Virus record (IMG/VR): IMGVR_UViG_3300014720_000036
Location: 1 to 62,450 of that record
Source of the DNA: a virus
Direction: 5' to 3' (one strand)
DNA: 62,450 nt
Below, one piece after another: positions 41,012-47,781 of this stretch (positions within the stretch are counted from its first letter, which is position 1; each line of letters opens with the position of its first letter). Below the pieces are notes generated by a model. That model saw nothing but the letters and a program-made list of their open reading frames with translations. It ran no database searches and was not told the DNA's origin. The position numbers and the translations under genes are program-made.

Positions 41012-41377
41012 TCACTTCAGACGGAGAAGGTACTTCGTCTTGTTGATCGCCCCGATCATCTCGTCCCTGATGTTGAGGAGATCCGTGTCCTCGGGTTTGA
41101 GAAGGGCGGGGACTTCGTTTGTCATGTACAAGATCGCTTGGTCGAGAGCCTCGACCACGGCGGCGTTGTCCTTGTAGTTGACGAGGGTCAGCCTGTACGA
41201 GTCCTTGGCTGCGGGAACACCGTAGCGTCCCGAGAAGGTCTCCACGAACTCATCGATCTGTCCGTCGAGAGCCTCGTAGAGACCTCCGAGTGCCTGATGT
41301 TCGGCATACGACTTGGTTTGCCAATGGAAAACCCGAAGTTGCGATTGCAGGGTGAGGAGACTGGTGATGAGAGTCAT
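41012..41377 (-). CDS. Ferritin-like small protein (DUF5856-like)
   Basis: 121 residues from MTLITSLLTLQSQLRVFHWQ. SQLRVFHWQTKSYAEHQALG and QIDEFVETFSGRYG are the conserved blocks of DUF5856, a helical ferritin-like family of phages and algal viruses; the His and Glu residues recall a metal site, but binding is not shown. It begins 7 bp after the tmRNA. Function unknown. Confidence 0.75.
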   Translation of the reverse strand: MTLITSLLTLQSQLRVFHWQTKSYAEHQALGGLYEALDGQIDEFVETFSGRYGVPAAKDSYRLTLVNYKDNAAVVEALDQAILYMTNEVPALLKPEDTDLLNIRDEMIGAINKTKYLLRLK

Positions 41378-41385
41378 GGTGATAT

Positions 41386-41610
41386 CTATTCGATGAGGTA
41401 GCGACCCATGCTGCCGTGGATCTCGTTGACGCTGCTTCGGGCATCCCGTAGGACCTTCGTGTGCGCCTCGGCATAACCCGTGGCGTACTCCTCCCAATAC
41501 ACCTTCTTGTCGGAGGTGGCGGAGGTCATTCCGAGCGGACACCTGCTCGGCTGACCTGACATTCGGTCGTTGTACCCGTCCTTGTAGCCTTGACCTGCGA
41601 TGTATTCCAT
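41386..41610 (-). CDS. Small hypothetical protein
   Basis: 74 residues from MEYIAGQGYKDGYNDRM at 41610; the longer in-frame ORF runs through the tRNA-Leu gene and is rejected. Acidic and aromatic-rich (DKKVYWEEYATGYAEAHTKV). No family recognised. Confidence 0.6.
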   Translation of the reverse strand: MEYIAGQGYKDGYNDRMSGQPSRCPLGMTSATSDKKVYWEEYATGYAEAHTKVLRDARSSVNEIHGSMGRYLIE

Positions 41611-41624
41611 GATTTCACTCCTAG

Positions 41625-41697
41625 TAGCGGAGGTGGGAGTCGAACCCACACTAAGCGGATTTTGAGACCGCCGCCTCTGCCATTGGGCTACTCCGCC
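41625..41697 (-). tRNA. tRNA-Leu-like (anticodon CAA, short variable arm)
   Basis: 73 nt. Acceptor GGCGGAG/CTCCGCT (one GU), discriminator A; T-arm GTGGG/CCCAC with TTCGACT. Anticodon loop CTCAAAA gives CAA. The stem has a T-T mismatch next to the loop. Bacterial tRNA-Leu normally has a long variable arm, but here only TTAGT is present. Confidence 0.8.
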
Positions 41698-42320
41698 GAT
41701 GGCTCTCTTCCCGCCATCAGATGACGCAGCCATGCGCTTTGAAATGTGTCGGCTTCCTGATAGGACTCAAACACGAAGGGCTTCCCCTTCATCTTGGAGT
41801 AGAACTGAGAAACCTTCATGGGCTTGAACTCGCCCACAGAGAACTCCTTACCGAGACCTGGAAACTCGACGGCGTTGCCATCCTCATCCTTGCCTTGGGT
41901 GCCGATCAGGACCGCCTTGCCGTCGAACGACTTGTACAGGACGGAGTCTTGGTTGTATCTCGCCCCTGCCTTGCGGAGGAATCCCTTGAGGCGACCCTTA
42001 TCGTCTCCCTTGTCGCCGATGACAAGGAACGCCTGTTCCCTGACATCCTTGGAGACCTCGGAGCCGTATCCTTCGATGTAGTGACCATCGACACGGTAGA
42101 AGCCGAATCCCGCAGCACGGATCTCCGCCTGTAGTTTAGCGTTCCGTGCCTTGTTCTCGGCGACAGGGTATCGACCACGGAAAGCCGTGATGATGCCGAT
42201 GTTCCGCTCAAGGGTGTGTTGATAGAGTCGTGACAGAGATGCCTCGTCAAGCACACGCATCGTGCTGACTTCGTTGGCGGTCTCCGTGAGGTTCTTGAGA
42301 GTCTCAGTCTCGTTGTTCAT
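41688..42320 (-). CDS. Conserved hypothetical protein (DUF3293-like)
   Basis: 210 residues from MNNETETLKNLTETANEV at 42320; its 3' end overlaps tRNA-Leu by 10 bp. ERNIGIITAFRGRYPVAENK and GFGFYRVDGHYIEGYG match a protein common in marine phages and bacteria, close to DUF3293. C-terminal part is soluble alpha/beta (FLVIGDKGDDKGRLKGFLRK). Function not known. 4-bp overlap with the next gene. Confidence 0.7.
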   Translation of the reverse strand: MNNETETLKNLTETANEVSTMRVLDEASLSRLYQHTLERNIGIITAFRGRYPVAENKARNAKLQAEIRAAGFGFYRVDGHYIEGYGSEVSKDVREQAFLVIGDKGDDKGRLKGFLRKAGARYNQDSVLYKSFDGKAVLIGTQGKDEDGNAVEFPGLGKEFSVGEFKPMKVSQFYSKMKGKPFVFESYQEADTFQSAWLRHLMAGREPSAE

Positions 42321-42877
42321 GCCGTCACCATTGCCTTTCTCCCCGTGAATCCAAACCTTTTGAGCGTTGCGATTGTGGTCGCAGCGTTCTTGTGATGAAT
42401 ACCTACGCCACCCGCAGCATTCCACTCATCGATGTTCTGCTTGAGATCATCGATGAGGATGTTCTTCGTGCCATCCTTTTGCACAGCATACTCACGCTTC
42501 TCCGAGCGAAGACCGATGTGGATCCTGACGGGAAGCGGACGCATCTCCCGCTTGATCCATGTCATCTTGTCTTCCTTGCTCGTCGGTTGCCATGATGTAG
42601 TGTGAGCCGAGAGGATGTGTGCCCCGTACTGCGAGATGTAGTTCCACAGGATCTTGCCGTCAGCCATCCATGGGAAGTTGAGGAATAGCCTCGGATGATC
42701 TCTGTCGAATCGCTTCCTGCGGGTTCGGATGTACGCATCAAATTCCCTCTCCGAGCAAGAAGCGTTTCCGTCGAGGGCACAGATGCCGCCGACGAAGTCA
42801 ACGAGGACACCGTCCATGTCGCAGTAGATCTGCGCCTTGGGATTCTCGCTGAGTATGGATTCAATGAGGGTGAGCAT
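42317..42877 (-). CDS. HAD-like 5'-nucleotidase
   Basis: 186 residues from MLTLIESILSENPKAQIYCD. QIYCDMDGVLVDFVGGI is HAD motif I (DxDxV), IHIGLRSEKREYA supplies the motif III region, and KNILIDDLKQNIDEWNAAGG is motif IV (DD). NT5C-type enzymes act on nucleoside 5'-monophosphates. Fits nucleotide salvage or exclusion with dUTPase and ThyX. A TAAATA box lies 5 nt before the ATG. Confidence 0.82.
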   Translation of the reverse strand: MLTLIESILSENPKAQIYCDMDGVLVDFVGGICALDGNASCSEREFDAYIRTRRKRFDRDHPRLFLNFPWMADGKILWNYISQYGAHILSAHTTSWQPTSKEDKMTWIKREMRPLPVRIHIGLRSEKREYAVQKDGTKNILIDDLKQNIDEWNAAGGVGIHHKNAATTIATLKRFGFTGRKAMVTA

Positions 42878-42882
42878 GAGAT

Positions 42883-42888
42883 TATTTA
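42883..42888 (-). promoter_or_regulatory. TAAATA box 5 nt before nucleotidase ATG
   Basis: CTCTAAATAATC on the minus strand; TAA is the stop of the next gene. 5 nt to the ATG, predicted leaderless. Confidence 0.55.
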
Positions 42889-43887
42889 GAGAGACCCGAC
42901 CTTGTGGGGTTTGATCCATAGGGTCTTACGCTCCGACCTGCCAACTCCACACACCTGACGGCGGAAGTGACCTCGTCGCCAATGGAGCCTTACGCCCGTG
43001 CCCCCCACACCCGACTCTCCTTCGGTTTGAATCCGTTCCACAAGGTCGAGCATGGTCGGGTTCCACAGGGCAGGACGATTTTTTCCCTTCTTGACCCGAG
43101 CCTCACGGGCGATGCCTCCGCCGACTTTCACGATGTCATTCGTGGCGTTCATGGCGCAGAGAATCTTCCAAGCGAGACGAACCACCTCGCCGTTCTGCCA
43201 CTTGTCCCGCTCAAGTTGGTTGGGCGTGAACTCCACGCCAAACTCTTCAAAGAACGACTTGGCGGGATCATCCCGATTGAAGTATTGACCATGCTCCGCC
43301 AACTGTTCGCCGTAGGTACCCCGACACGGGTAGTGTGCATGGGATGTCACGCTCTCGGAGTCGAGGAAGGTCACGATGTACGACTTCCCATACTGCACAT
43401 GATCGACTCGGACGATGCTGAACATCGTGATGTACGAGGTGGTGCCGAACACGCCCGAGATCTCGGCGAACTTCCGTGCGGTCGGCAGGACGAACAGGAT
43501 ACCCTCATGCGGCCATTGGAGGTCCTCCATCGGCATGCTGTTCTCGACATCGGTGCGGTCGAGCGCATCGATGAGATCGTCGGACACGAAGAATGTCGGA
43601 CCATCTGCCTTACGGAGGACCGTGCCCGAGTACTTGAACATCTCGGCATCCCTCTGCCGCTCGGGGGTCTCGTATTCCTGCCCCATCAGAATGGGGTATG
43701 CGATCTTGAGGCCGTAGTGCCCCCACCAATGCTTGGGACTTAGGTACCCGCTCGGGGGTGCGATCCTTCGGGGCATGGTGGCATCCTCCCATCCGTCACC
43801 GAGGATCTCGCCGAACATCATGTCGTTCATGCGCACGGGGGAAAGGTTCTTCATCATTTCGATGATTTCTTTTCTTTGCATTGCCAT
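42886..43887 (-). CDS. Conserved hypothetical protein with RRGHxRRQ tail
   Basis: 333 residues. Mostly uncharacterised, with DTPERQRDAEMF-like and TFFVSDDLIDALDRTD segments. The C-terminus VRLHWRRGHFRRQVCGVGRS followed by KTLWIKPHKVG is a short motif found at the end of many phage and bacterial proteins of unknown function. MAMQRKEIIEMMKNL could be a short capsid-targeting variant but lacks the LxE site. Confidence 0.65.
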   Translation of the reverse strand: MAMQRKEIIEMMKNLSPVRMNDMMFGEILGDGWEDATMPRRIAPPSGYLSPKHWWGHYGLKIAYPILMGQEYETPERQRDAEMFKYSGTVLRKADGPTFFVSDDLIDALDRTDVENSMPMEDLQWPHEGILFVLPTARKFAEISGVFGTTSYITMFSIVRVDHVQYGKSYIVTFLDSESVTSHAHYPCRGTYGEQLAEHGQYFNRDDPAKSFFEEFGVEFTPNQLERDKWQNGEVVRLAWKILCAMNATNDIVKVGGGIAREARVKKGKNRPALWNPTMLDLVERIQTEGESGVGGTGVRLHWRRGHFRRQVCGVGRSERKTLWIKPHKVGSL

Positions 43888-43889
43888 AA

Positions 43890-43963
43890 CGCCCCCCGCA
43901 GGACTTGAACCTGCGACCTGCGGTTTAGGAAACCGCTGTTCTATCCAACTGAACTAGGAGGGC
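43890..43963 (-). tRNA. tRNA-Arg (anticodon CCU)
   Basis: 74 nt. Acceptor GCCCTCC/GGGGGGC (one GU), discriminator G. Anticodon stem GCGGT/ACCGC, loop TTCCTAA gives CCU, reading AGG. T-arm GCAGG/CCTGC with TTCAAGT. Confidence 0.92.
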
Positions 43964-43970
43964 TTTTATA

Positions 43971-44267
43971 TCAGTTCTCGGACTGCCACGCCGTCACGCT
44001 GCCGAGATTGAAGGATCGCCATTCGCCCTTCTCAACATCCCACACCACGATGTTCGTGGCGGGACGCTTCGGTTTCGACGGCAGCGGTGTGGTCGGGTCG
44101 GGCTCGGGCTTGGGAGGCAGGTGCGCCTCGTTGAGGGAGCAGCGCATCGTGCGCTGTGTCCCATCGACCTTGGTGAACATGACAGTCACGATACCCGCCT
44201 TGAGGGCATCGATGATCTGCTTGCGGATGACCTGCTGTTCCTCGGTGAGAGTCTTGGTATCGCTCAT
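43971..44267 (-). CDS. Sm-like/WYL_2 (DUF2693) phage protein
   Basis: 98 residues. ALKAGIVTVMFTKVDGTQRT and MRCSLNEAHLPPKP then VWDVEKGEWRSFNLGSVTAW are the standard pattern of the small SH3/Sm-like WYL_2 family widespread in T4-like phages. It may bind nucleic acid; role unproven. Starts 8 bp after tRNA-Arg. Confidence 0.85.
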   Translation of the reverse strand: MSDTKTLTEEQQVIRKQIIDALKAGIVTVMFTKVDGTQRTMRCSLNEAHLPPKPEPDPTTPLPSKPKRPATNIVVWDVEKGEWRSFNLGSVTAWQSEN

Positions 44268-44289
44268 ATACGATACGATACTCTACGAT

Positions 44290-44835
44290 TCACTTCTCGT
44301 CAAGGGGATCGTCGGGATTTTCTTCGTCCTGATAATCCTGCCACTCACCCTCAAGGTCGCCCCCGAAGTTCTTCCCCCAATTGATCGACTTGAAAAAGTA
44401 CACGGCACCGTCGTAGGTGGACGGAGGCGGCGGTGGATCCTGCTTCTTTGGCGGCTCGTTGATTGGCGGCTCGTTGAACATGTCGTTCAACATCTTTTCC
44501 AACATCTTGTCGTATTTTACGGGATCGATGTGGGTGTGGTACGAGTTGATCTTCTCGTCTTGCTGAACCGCCTTGGTGAGGTCGCCGAGGGTGGGTGGGT
44601 TCTTGAGCCCCGTCTGTGCGATACGGCGATCCTCGTTGGCATGGACGATGGACCGCAACTGCCTACGGACCTCAGCCAACCGCTGCAACTCGACCGTGCC
44701 CGTGGACTTGCCATGGGCTTCAATCGCCTTGAGGGTCTGCTCCAACGAGGTCAGGTAGTCCACCATCGCCGAGTTCTCTCGGCAGAGCGACAGGTTTGCT
44801 TCAAGGAGATGTCGGGATAGGGGTTGTCTTTTCAT
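44290..44835 (-). CDS. Hypothetical protein with Pro-rich C-terminus
   Basis: 181 residues from MKRQPLSRHLLEANLSL at 44835, where GAGGTGACC precedes the ATG; ATGs further upstream lie in or near the truncated P-loop gene. N-terminal half is helical (AMVDYLTSLEQTLKAIEAHG), then KYDKMLEKMLNDMFN, a poly-Pro stretch and an acidic tail. No domain recognised. Confidence 0.6.
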   Translation of the reverse strand: MKRQPLSRHLLEANLSLCRENSAMVDYLTSLEQTLKAIEAHGKSTGTVELQRLAEVRRQLRSIVHANEDRRIAQTGLKNPPTLGDLTKAVQQDEKINSYHTHIDPVKYDKMLEKMLNDMFNEPPINEPPKKQDPPPPPSTYDGAVYFFKSINWGKNFGGDLEGEWQDYQDEENPDDPLDEK

Positions 44836-44884
44836 GGTCACCTCATCGGGATAATCGCCCGACAGCATGAAATTTTCATGCTTT

Positions 44885-45115
44885 CTATCGTGGGTCATCG
44901 ACATTGAATACCTTGTACTTCCCGAGCATGAAGTTGTTGACGGCGAACGATTTGCCCGATCCTGCGCCACCCGCAAGGATGACAGCCTGACCCTCGGTCC
45001 TACCCTTGCCGATGACCACAGCCCTCTCCTCAAGGGTGCGCAGAATGTCCGTGTGATCTAATGTTTCTCCTCGGAGAATCATCTCTTCCTGTAGAGAGAA
45101 GTAAGTCTTCGTCAT
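44885..45115 (-). CDS. Truncated P-loop (zeta-toxin-like) protein
   Basis: 76 residues from MTKTYFSLQEEMILRG. It contains a full Walker A (AVILAGGAGSGKSFAVNNFM) and then KYKVFNVDDPR, after which it stops. In phages this P-loop/zeta-like domain continues for another 200 or more residues, so most of the catalytic fold is missing. No frameshifted remainder is recognisable in the next 60 bp. Probably a decayed or minimal gene. Confidence 0.65.
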   Translation of the reverse strand: MTKTYFSLQEEMILRGETLDHTDILRTLEERAVVIGKGRTEGQAVILAGGAGSGKSFAVNNFMLGKYKVFNVDDPR

Positions 45116-45294
45116 AGTCTGTTCCTCGTCGTGATCTTTGTGCATGAGTGGGGTGCTAGCCTAGTGTCATTGACAACACCGCTCGTCTTGGGATCACCCC
45201 TCTTCTTCCTCGGGATCGGCTTGACCATGTAGTCAGCCATCCCCTTTGTGAAGGCGAACCAATCCTTACCACGGTTGATGATTCGGTCTTCCAT
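45112..45294 (-). CDS. Small basic hypothetical protein
   Basis: 60 residues, basic. MEDRIINRGKDWFAFTKGMA and IPRKKRGDPKTSGVV. The stop overlaps the start of the P-loop gene. No family. Confidence 0.5.
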   Translation of the reverse strand: MEDRIINRGKDWFAFTKGMADYMVKPIPRKKRGDPKTSGVVNDTRLAPHSCTKITTRNRL

Positions 45295-45295
45295 G

Positions 45296-46279
45296 TCAGA
45301 CGGGGAGTTTGGGCTCGGAAGCCATGAAGTTGCGCTTCTTCATCGCCGTGAGTGCGACGATGCTCATCTCCTTGTCCTGTGGGCTCCAGTTCAGGACGAA
45401 GGGCATGTTGAGGTGATCCTTGCCGATGTCGAGAATGATCGCCTTCCAGTTGACCGACTTGCCCTTGATTTGTTGGGCGTACTTCGTGAAGGTCTTTCGG
45501 AAAGCGTCCTGCAACTCAGGGATGCTCACGGTTCCGCCGTATCCACGGCTACCGTTGATCCGCTCCCAGAAGTGCTTGGTGAATGCGATGTCGAGACCCG
45601 CCTGAGCGAACAGAGCGTCGAGCATCGACTCAAGCCGCTTGAGATCGTTCCATGTCACGAAGTTGTGTTCTTGCGCCTGTGCGGGCGCAAGCGAGCGCAC
45701 ACCCCCGCCCGTGCGTACACCTGCGCCCGTGGTCGGGCGACCCGTGATGATCGCCTCGCTGATGCCTCCCTTGAGACGGGCGAGGATTGCCTGAGGGATG
45801 CGGACCTTCTTGCGACCGATCTGTCGGCTGTCGCTGATGGAGTTCTCCTCAAGGGTCTCGTCAAGATCCCAAGGACCGTAGTGACCCGCCGAGAGCATCT
45901 TCTTCCGCATCTGCTCAAAGGTGTAGCGGAAGTAAGTGCCCACCTCGTTCGTTTTGATATTGCCGATGGCGTAGTAGACAGACTTCGGGATCTCAATTCG
46001 CTTGCCGTTGCTGTGGTCGTAGACGGTCTCTGCGTCCTCGACCCACGCATGGGCGAACCGCTGTCCCTTGACGGGTCCCTGACCGTAGACCAAGGCATGG
46101 ACCATGACGATCTTCCCCGCCTTGGCATCCTTGCTCTCTAGGTTCGTCCCCGTAGCCGCCTTGCCGAACTGCGCCGTCATCATCAGGAGGTTCGCCGCTG
46201 CGACCATGCAGTCGCCCGTACCCTTCTTGTAGTTCTTGCGCTTCGTAGCCTCGGCTATGTGTTCGTTGAACGACTTCAT
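45296..46279 (-). CDS. MKSF-type protein with peptidase-like and C-terminal virion-type domains
   Basis: 327 residues from MKSFNEHIAEATKRK (HIAE, capsid-targeting-like). Residues about 15-150 have GTGDCMVAAANLL, QRFAHAWVEDAETVYDHSNG and GHYGPWDL: a Cys, a His and an Asp in the order of a papain/transglutaminase-like fold, but activity is unproven. After GGISEAIITGRP (possible ISE cleavage) and a Thr/Gly-rich linker from the dispersed repeat comes a second domain (HFWERINGSRGYGG, MPFVLNWSPQDKEMSIVALT) common in T4-like phages. Confidence 0.7.
   Translation of the reverse strand: MKSFNEHIAEATKRKNYKKGTGDCMVAAANLLMMTAQFGKAATGTNLESKDAKAGKIVMVHALVYGQGPVKGQRFAHAWVEDAETVYDHSNGKRIEIPKSVYYAIGNIKTNEVGTYFRYTFEQMRKKMLSAGHYGPWDLDETLEENSISDSRQIGRKKVRIPQAILARLKGGISEAIITGRPTTGAGVRTGGGVRSLAPAQAQEHNFVTWNDLKRLESMLDALFAQAGLDIAFTKHFWERINGSRGYGGTVSIPELQDAFRKTFTKYAQQIKGKSVNWKAIILDIGKDHLNMPFVLNWSPQDKEMSIVALTAMKKRNFMASEPKLPV
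45673..45732. repeat. Dispersed GTGCG/CCCGTGCG repeat, copy in 45296 gene
   Basis: GCCTGTGCGGGCGCAAGCG and CCCGTGCGTACACCTGCG segments, read in frame as TGAGVRTGGGVRSLAPAQAQ between two domains. Same family as 4644 and others. Confidence 0.65.
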
Positions 46280-46569
46280 CGGGTCCTTGACTGCCACTCG
46301 GGCGTAAGGGGCAGACTCCTGTCGGTGACCGCCTTGGTTTGGTTTGCTCCCGCCGCCTTGAGCCACCTGAGGATGTGATCCCTGCGACTATTCGCTTCCT
46401 CGGCGTTCCGTATCTCCCACGGCTTCATCCGCTTCTTCTCTTCTTGGGATGGCTCATAGTCCTCGACATCGAACTCTCCCCTCACTTCATCCACGGCGAA
46501 GTCCCTCGTTGAATAGACCATGTTCGCCGTGCTGTTCGTTTCCATGATGTGTTGGAGGAAGGTTTTCAC
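46276..46569 (-). CDS. Small MKTF-type protein (packaged candidate)
   Basis: 97 residues from a GTG at 46569, MKTFLQHIMETNSTANMV: capsid-targeting-like with IME before T. Charged, mostly helical rest (RMKPWEIRNAEEANSRRDHI). TAAATA is 6 nt upstream. Overlaps the MKSF gene by 4 bp. Function unknown. Confidence 0.65.
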   Translation of the reverse strand: MKTFLQHIMETNSTANMVYSTRDFAVDEVRGEFDVEDYEPSQEEKKRMKPWEIRNAEEANSRRDHILRWLKAAGANQTKAVTDRSLPLTPEWQSRTR

Positions 46570-46575
46570 ATGCCG

Positions 46576-46581
46576 TATTTA
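46576..46581 (-). promoter_or_regulatory. TAAATA box 6 nt before GTG
   Basis: CCCTAAATACGG on the minus strand, just after the terminator hairpin at 46589 and 6 nt before the 46569 GTG. Confidence 0.6.
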
Positions 46582-46588
46582 GGGTTTC

Positions 46589-46625
46589 CAAAAGATAAGG
46601 GAGGGAACCCCGAGGGCTCCCTCCC
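46589..46625 (-). terminator. Rho-independent terminator
   Basis: Stem GGGAGGGA/TCCCTCCC, then TTATCTTTT on the minus strand. Ends the small membrane protein transcript and is directly followed by a TAAATA box for the next unit. Confidence 0.8.
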
Positions 46626-46647
46626 TGTTTCCTTGCCAAGGCGGCGG

Positions 46648-46806
46648 TCACTTCGTCATCGTGGTGATGGCGGTGTGGAGGGCGGTCCACACGGTGTTCA
46701 GCCCGTTGAGGGCGAACGGAATGACGGCGAGGAAGAGAACCACATGGATCGGGTTCCTCCAACAGAAGCCGCCCTTGGTCGGGCAGCATTCGGTGCTGTT
46801 CTTCAT
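46648..46806 (-). CDS. Small membrane protein
   Basis: 52 residues from MKNSTECCPTKGGFCWRNP, chosen because AAGGAG lies just before this ATG. Four Cys in the first 15 residues and one hydrophobic segment (HVVLFLAVIPFALNGLN). No family recognised. Confidence 0.6.
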   Translation of the reverse strand: MKNSTECCPTKGGFCWRNPIHVVLFLAVIPFALNGLNTVWTALHTAITTMTK

Positions 46807-46851
46807 TTCTGACTCCTTCTTCTTGAGATTGTTGGTGTTGATGTACATGAT

Positions 46852-47622
46852 TTAGAACTTGATGCCGACACCAAGGCCGACGATCAGGTCAGTCTCGGGG
46901 ACGGAGATGCTCTGCGTGATGGGGAAGTCCACCTTCGCTTCGATGGACACGGTGCTGCTTGGGGTCCAACTCACGACAGGACCGAGGAAGATCTGATCTT
47001 CGCTGACATCGATGTAGTAGATCTGAGTCAGTTCGGCTGCGAGACCGAGGTCGCCCCACTTGTAGCCGAGGTTGCTGCCGAGGGTGAGGATGTCCGAGTC
47101 GGTCTTCGCACCGAGCCACGGGGTGTAGGCACCGCCTCCAACGAAACGGAACTCTGCGGTCTGCGTGAAGTCGAACACCCAAACCTTACAGCCGAGGTCG
47201 CCCGTGAAGAACGGATCGACATTGGACGAATCGAATGCCTCCGAACCAACAGGAAGGTACACACCGCCACCAAGAGCCAGATTCCACTCACCGAGGAATT
47301 CATTGGTTCCTTCTGCGGCGACGAACTGACCACCGACAGCGAGGTTTGCGATGCTTGTCTCATCGCCCTGATTGTACACGGGCACAGAGACGAAGACCTC
47401 GGTTCCCTCGTTGAGCGAGAGGGTGAAGGTCGTGTCGAAGGCGAGAAGATCCTCGCCACCGTCGAAGGTGTGGTAGCCGAAGTCCTCATGGATCGACCAC
47501 TTGATGTCCGAGACAGCCGCCTTGATCGACGGCTCGTCCTGCGGATTGCTGCCCTGTGCGAGGGCAGTCGTTGCGAGGAGGGCTGCGATGCCCATCCCCA
47601 CCATGTTCTGCTTGCTGATCAT
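46852..47622 (-). CDS. Predicted outer-membrane beta-barrel protein
   Basis: 256 residues. Signal peptide with Ala-x-Ala site (MVGMGIAALLATTALAQG), then alternating strands of aromatic and small residues (LDFTTTFTLSLNEG-like turns) and a C-terminal IVGLGVGIKF ending in Phe, as OMPs do. Such proteins are rare in phages; it could mask a receptor or block superinfection. Gram-negative-type host implied. Ribosome-binding AAAGGAGTATG is strong. Confidence 0.8.
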   Translation of the reverse strand: MISKQNMVGMGIAALLATTALAQGSNPQDEPSIKAAVSDIKWSIHEDFGYHTFDGGEDLLAFDTTFTLSLNEGTEVFVSVPVYNQGDETSIANLAVGGQFVAAEGTNEFLGEWNLALGGGVYLPVGSEAFDSSNVDPFFTGDLGCKVWVFDFTQTAEFRFVGGGAYTPWLGAKTDSDILTLGSNLGYKWGDLGLAAELTQIYYIDVSEDQIFLGPVVSWTPSSTVSIEAKVDFPITQSISVPETDLIVGLGVGIKF

Positions 47623-47724
47623 TCATACTCCTTTGTTGCCCCCCCTTGACGAGGGGGTGCGGTTACTTATGCGTGAAGTCGCTCTTGGGAATGCGATCTT
47701 TACGCTCGTAAAAGATTGGAAACG

Positions 47725-47758
47725 AAAACCCCCCGCTATTGCGTAGCAAGGGGTTTTC
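47725..47758 (-). terminator. Rho-independent terminator
   Basis: Stem AAAACCCC/GGGGTTTT with a 15-base loop, then CGTTTCC. About 25 bp after the stop of the 1185-residue gene. Confidence 0.75.
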
Positions 47759-47781
47759 AATCTTATTGAACTTTGGCTCTG

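Noticed and set aside
47637-47665. CCCCCC/GGGGG hairpin after the barrel gene start
   Set aside because: No T-tract on either strand and it lies at the 5' side of the gene; not called a terminator.
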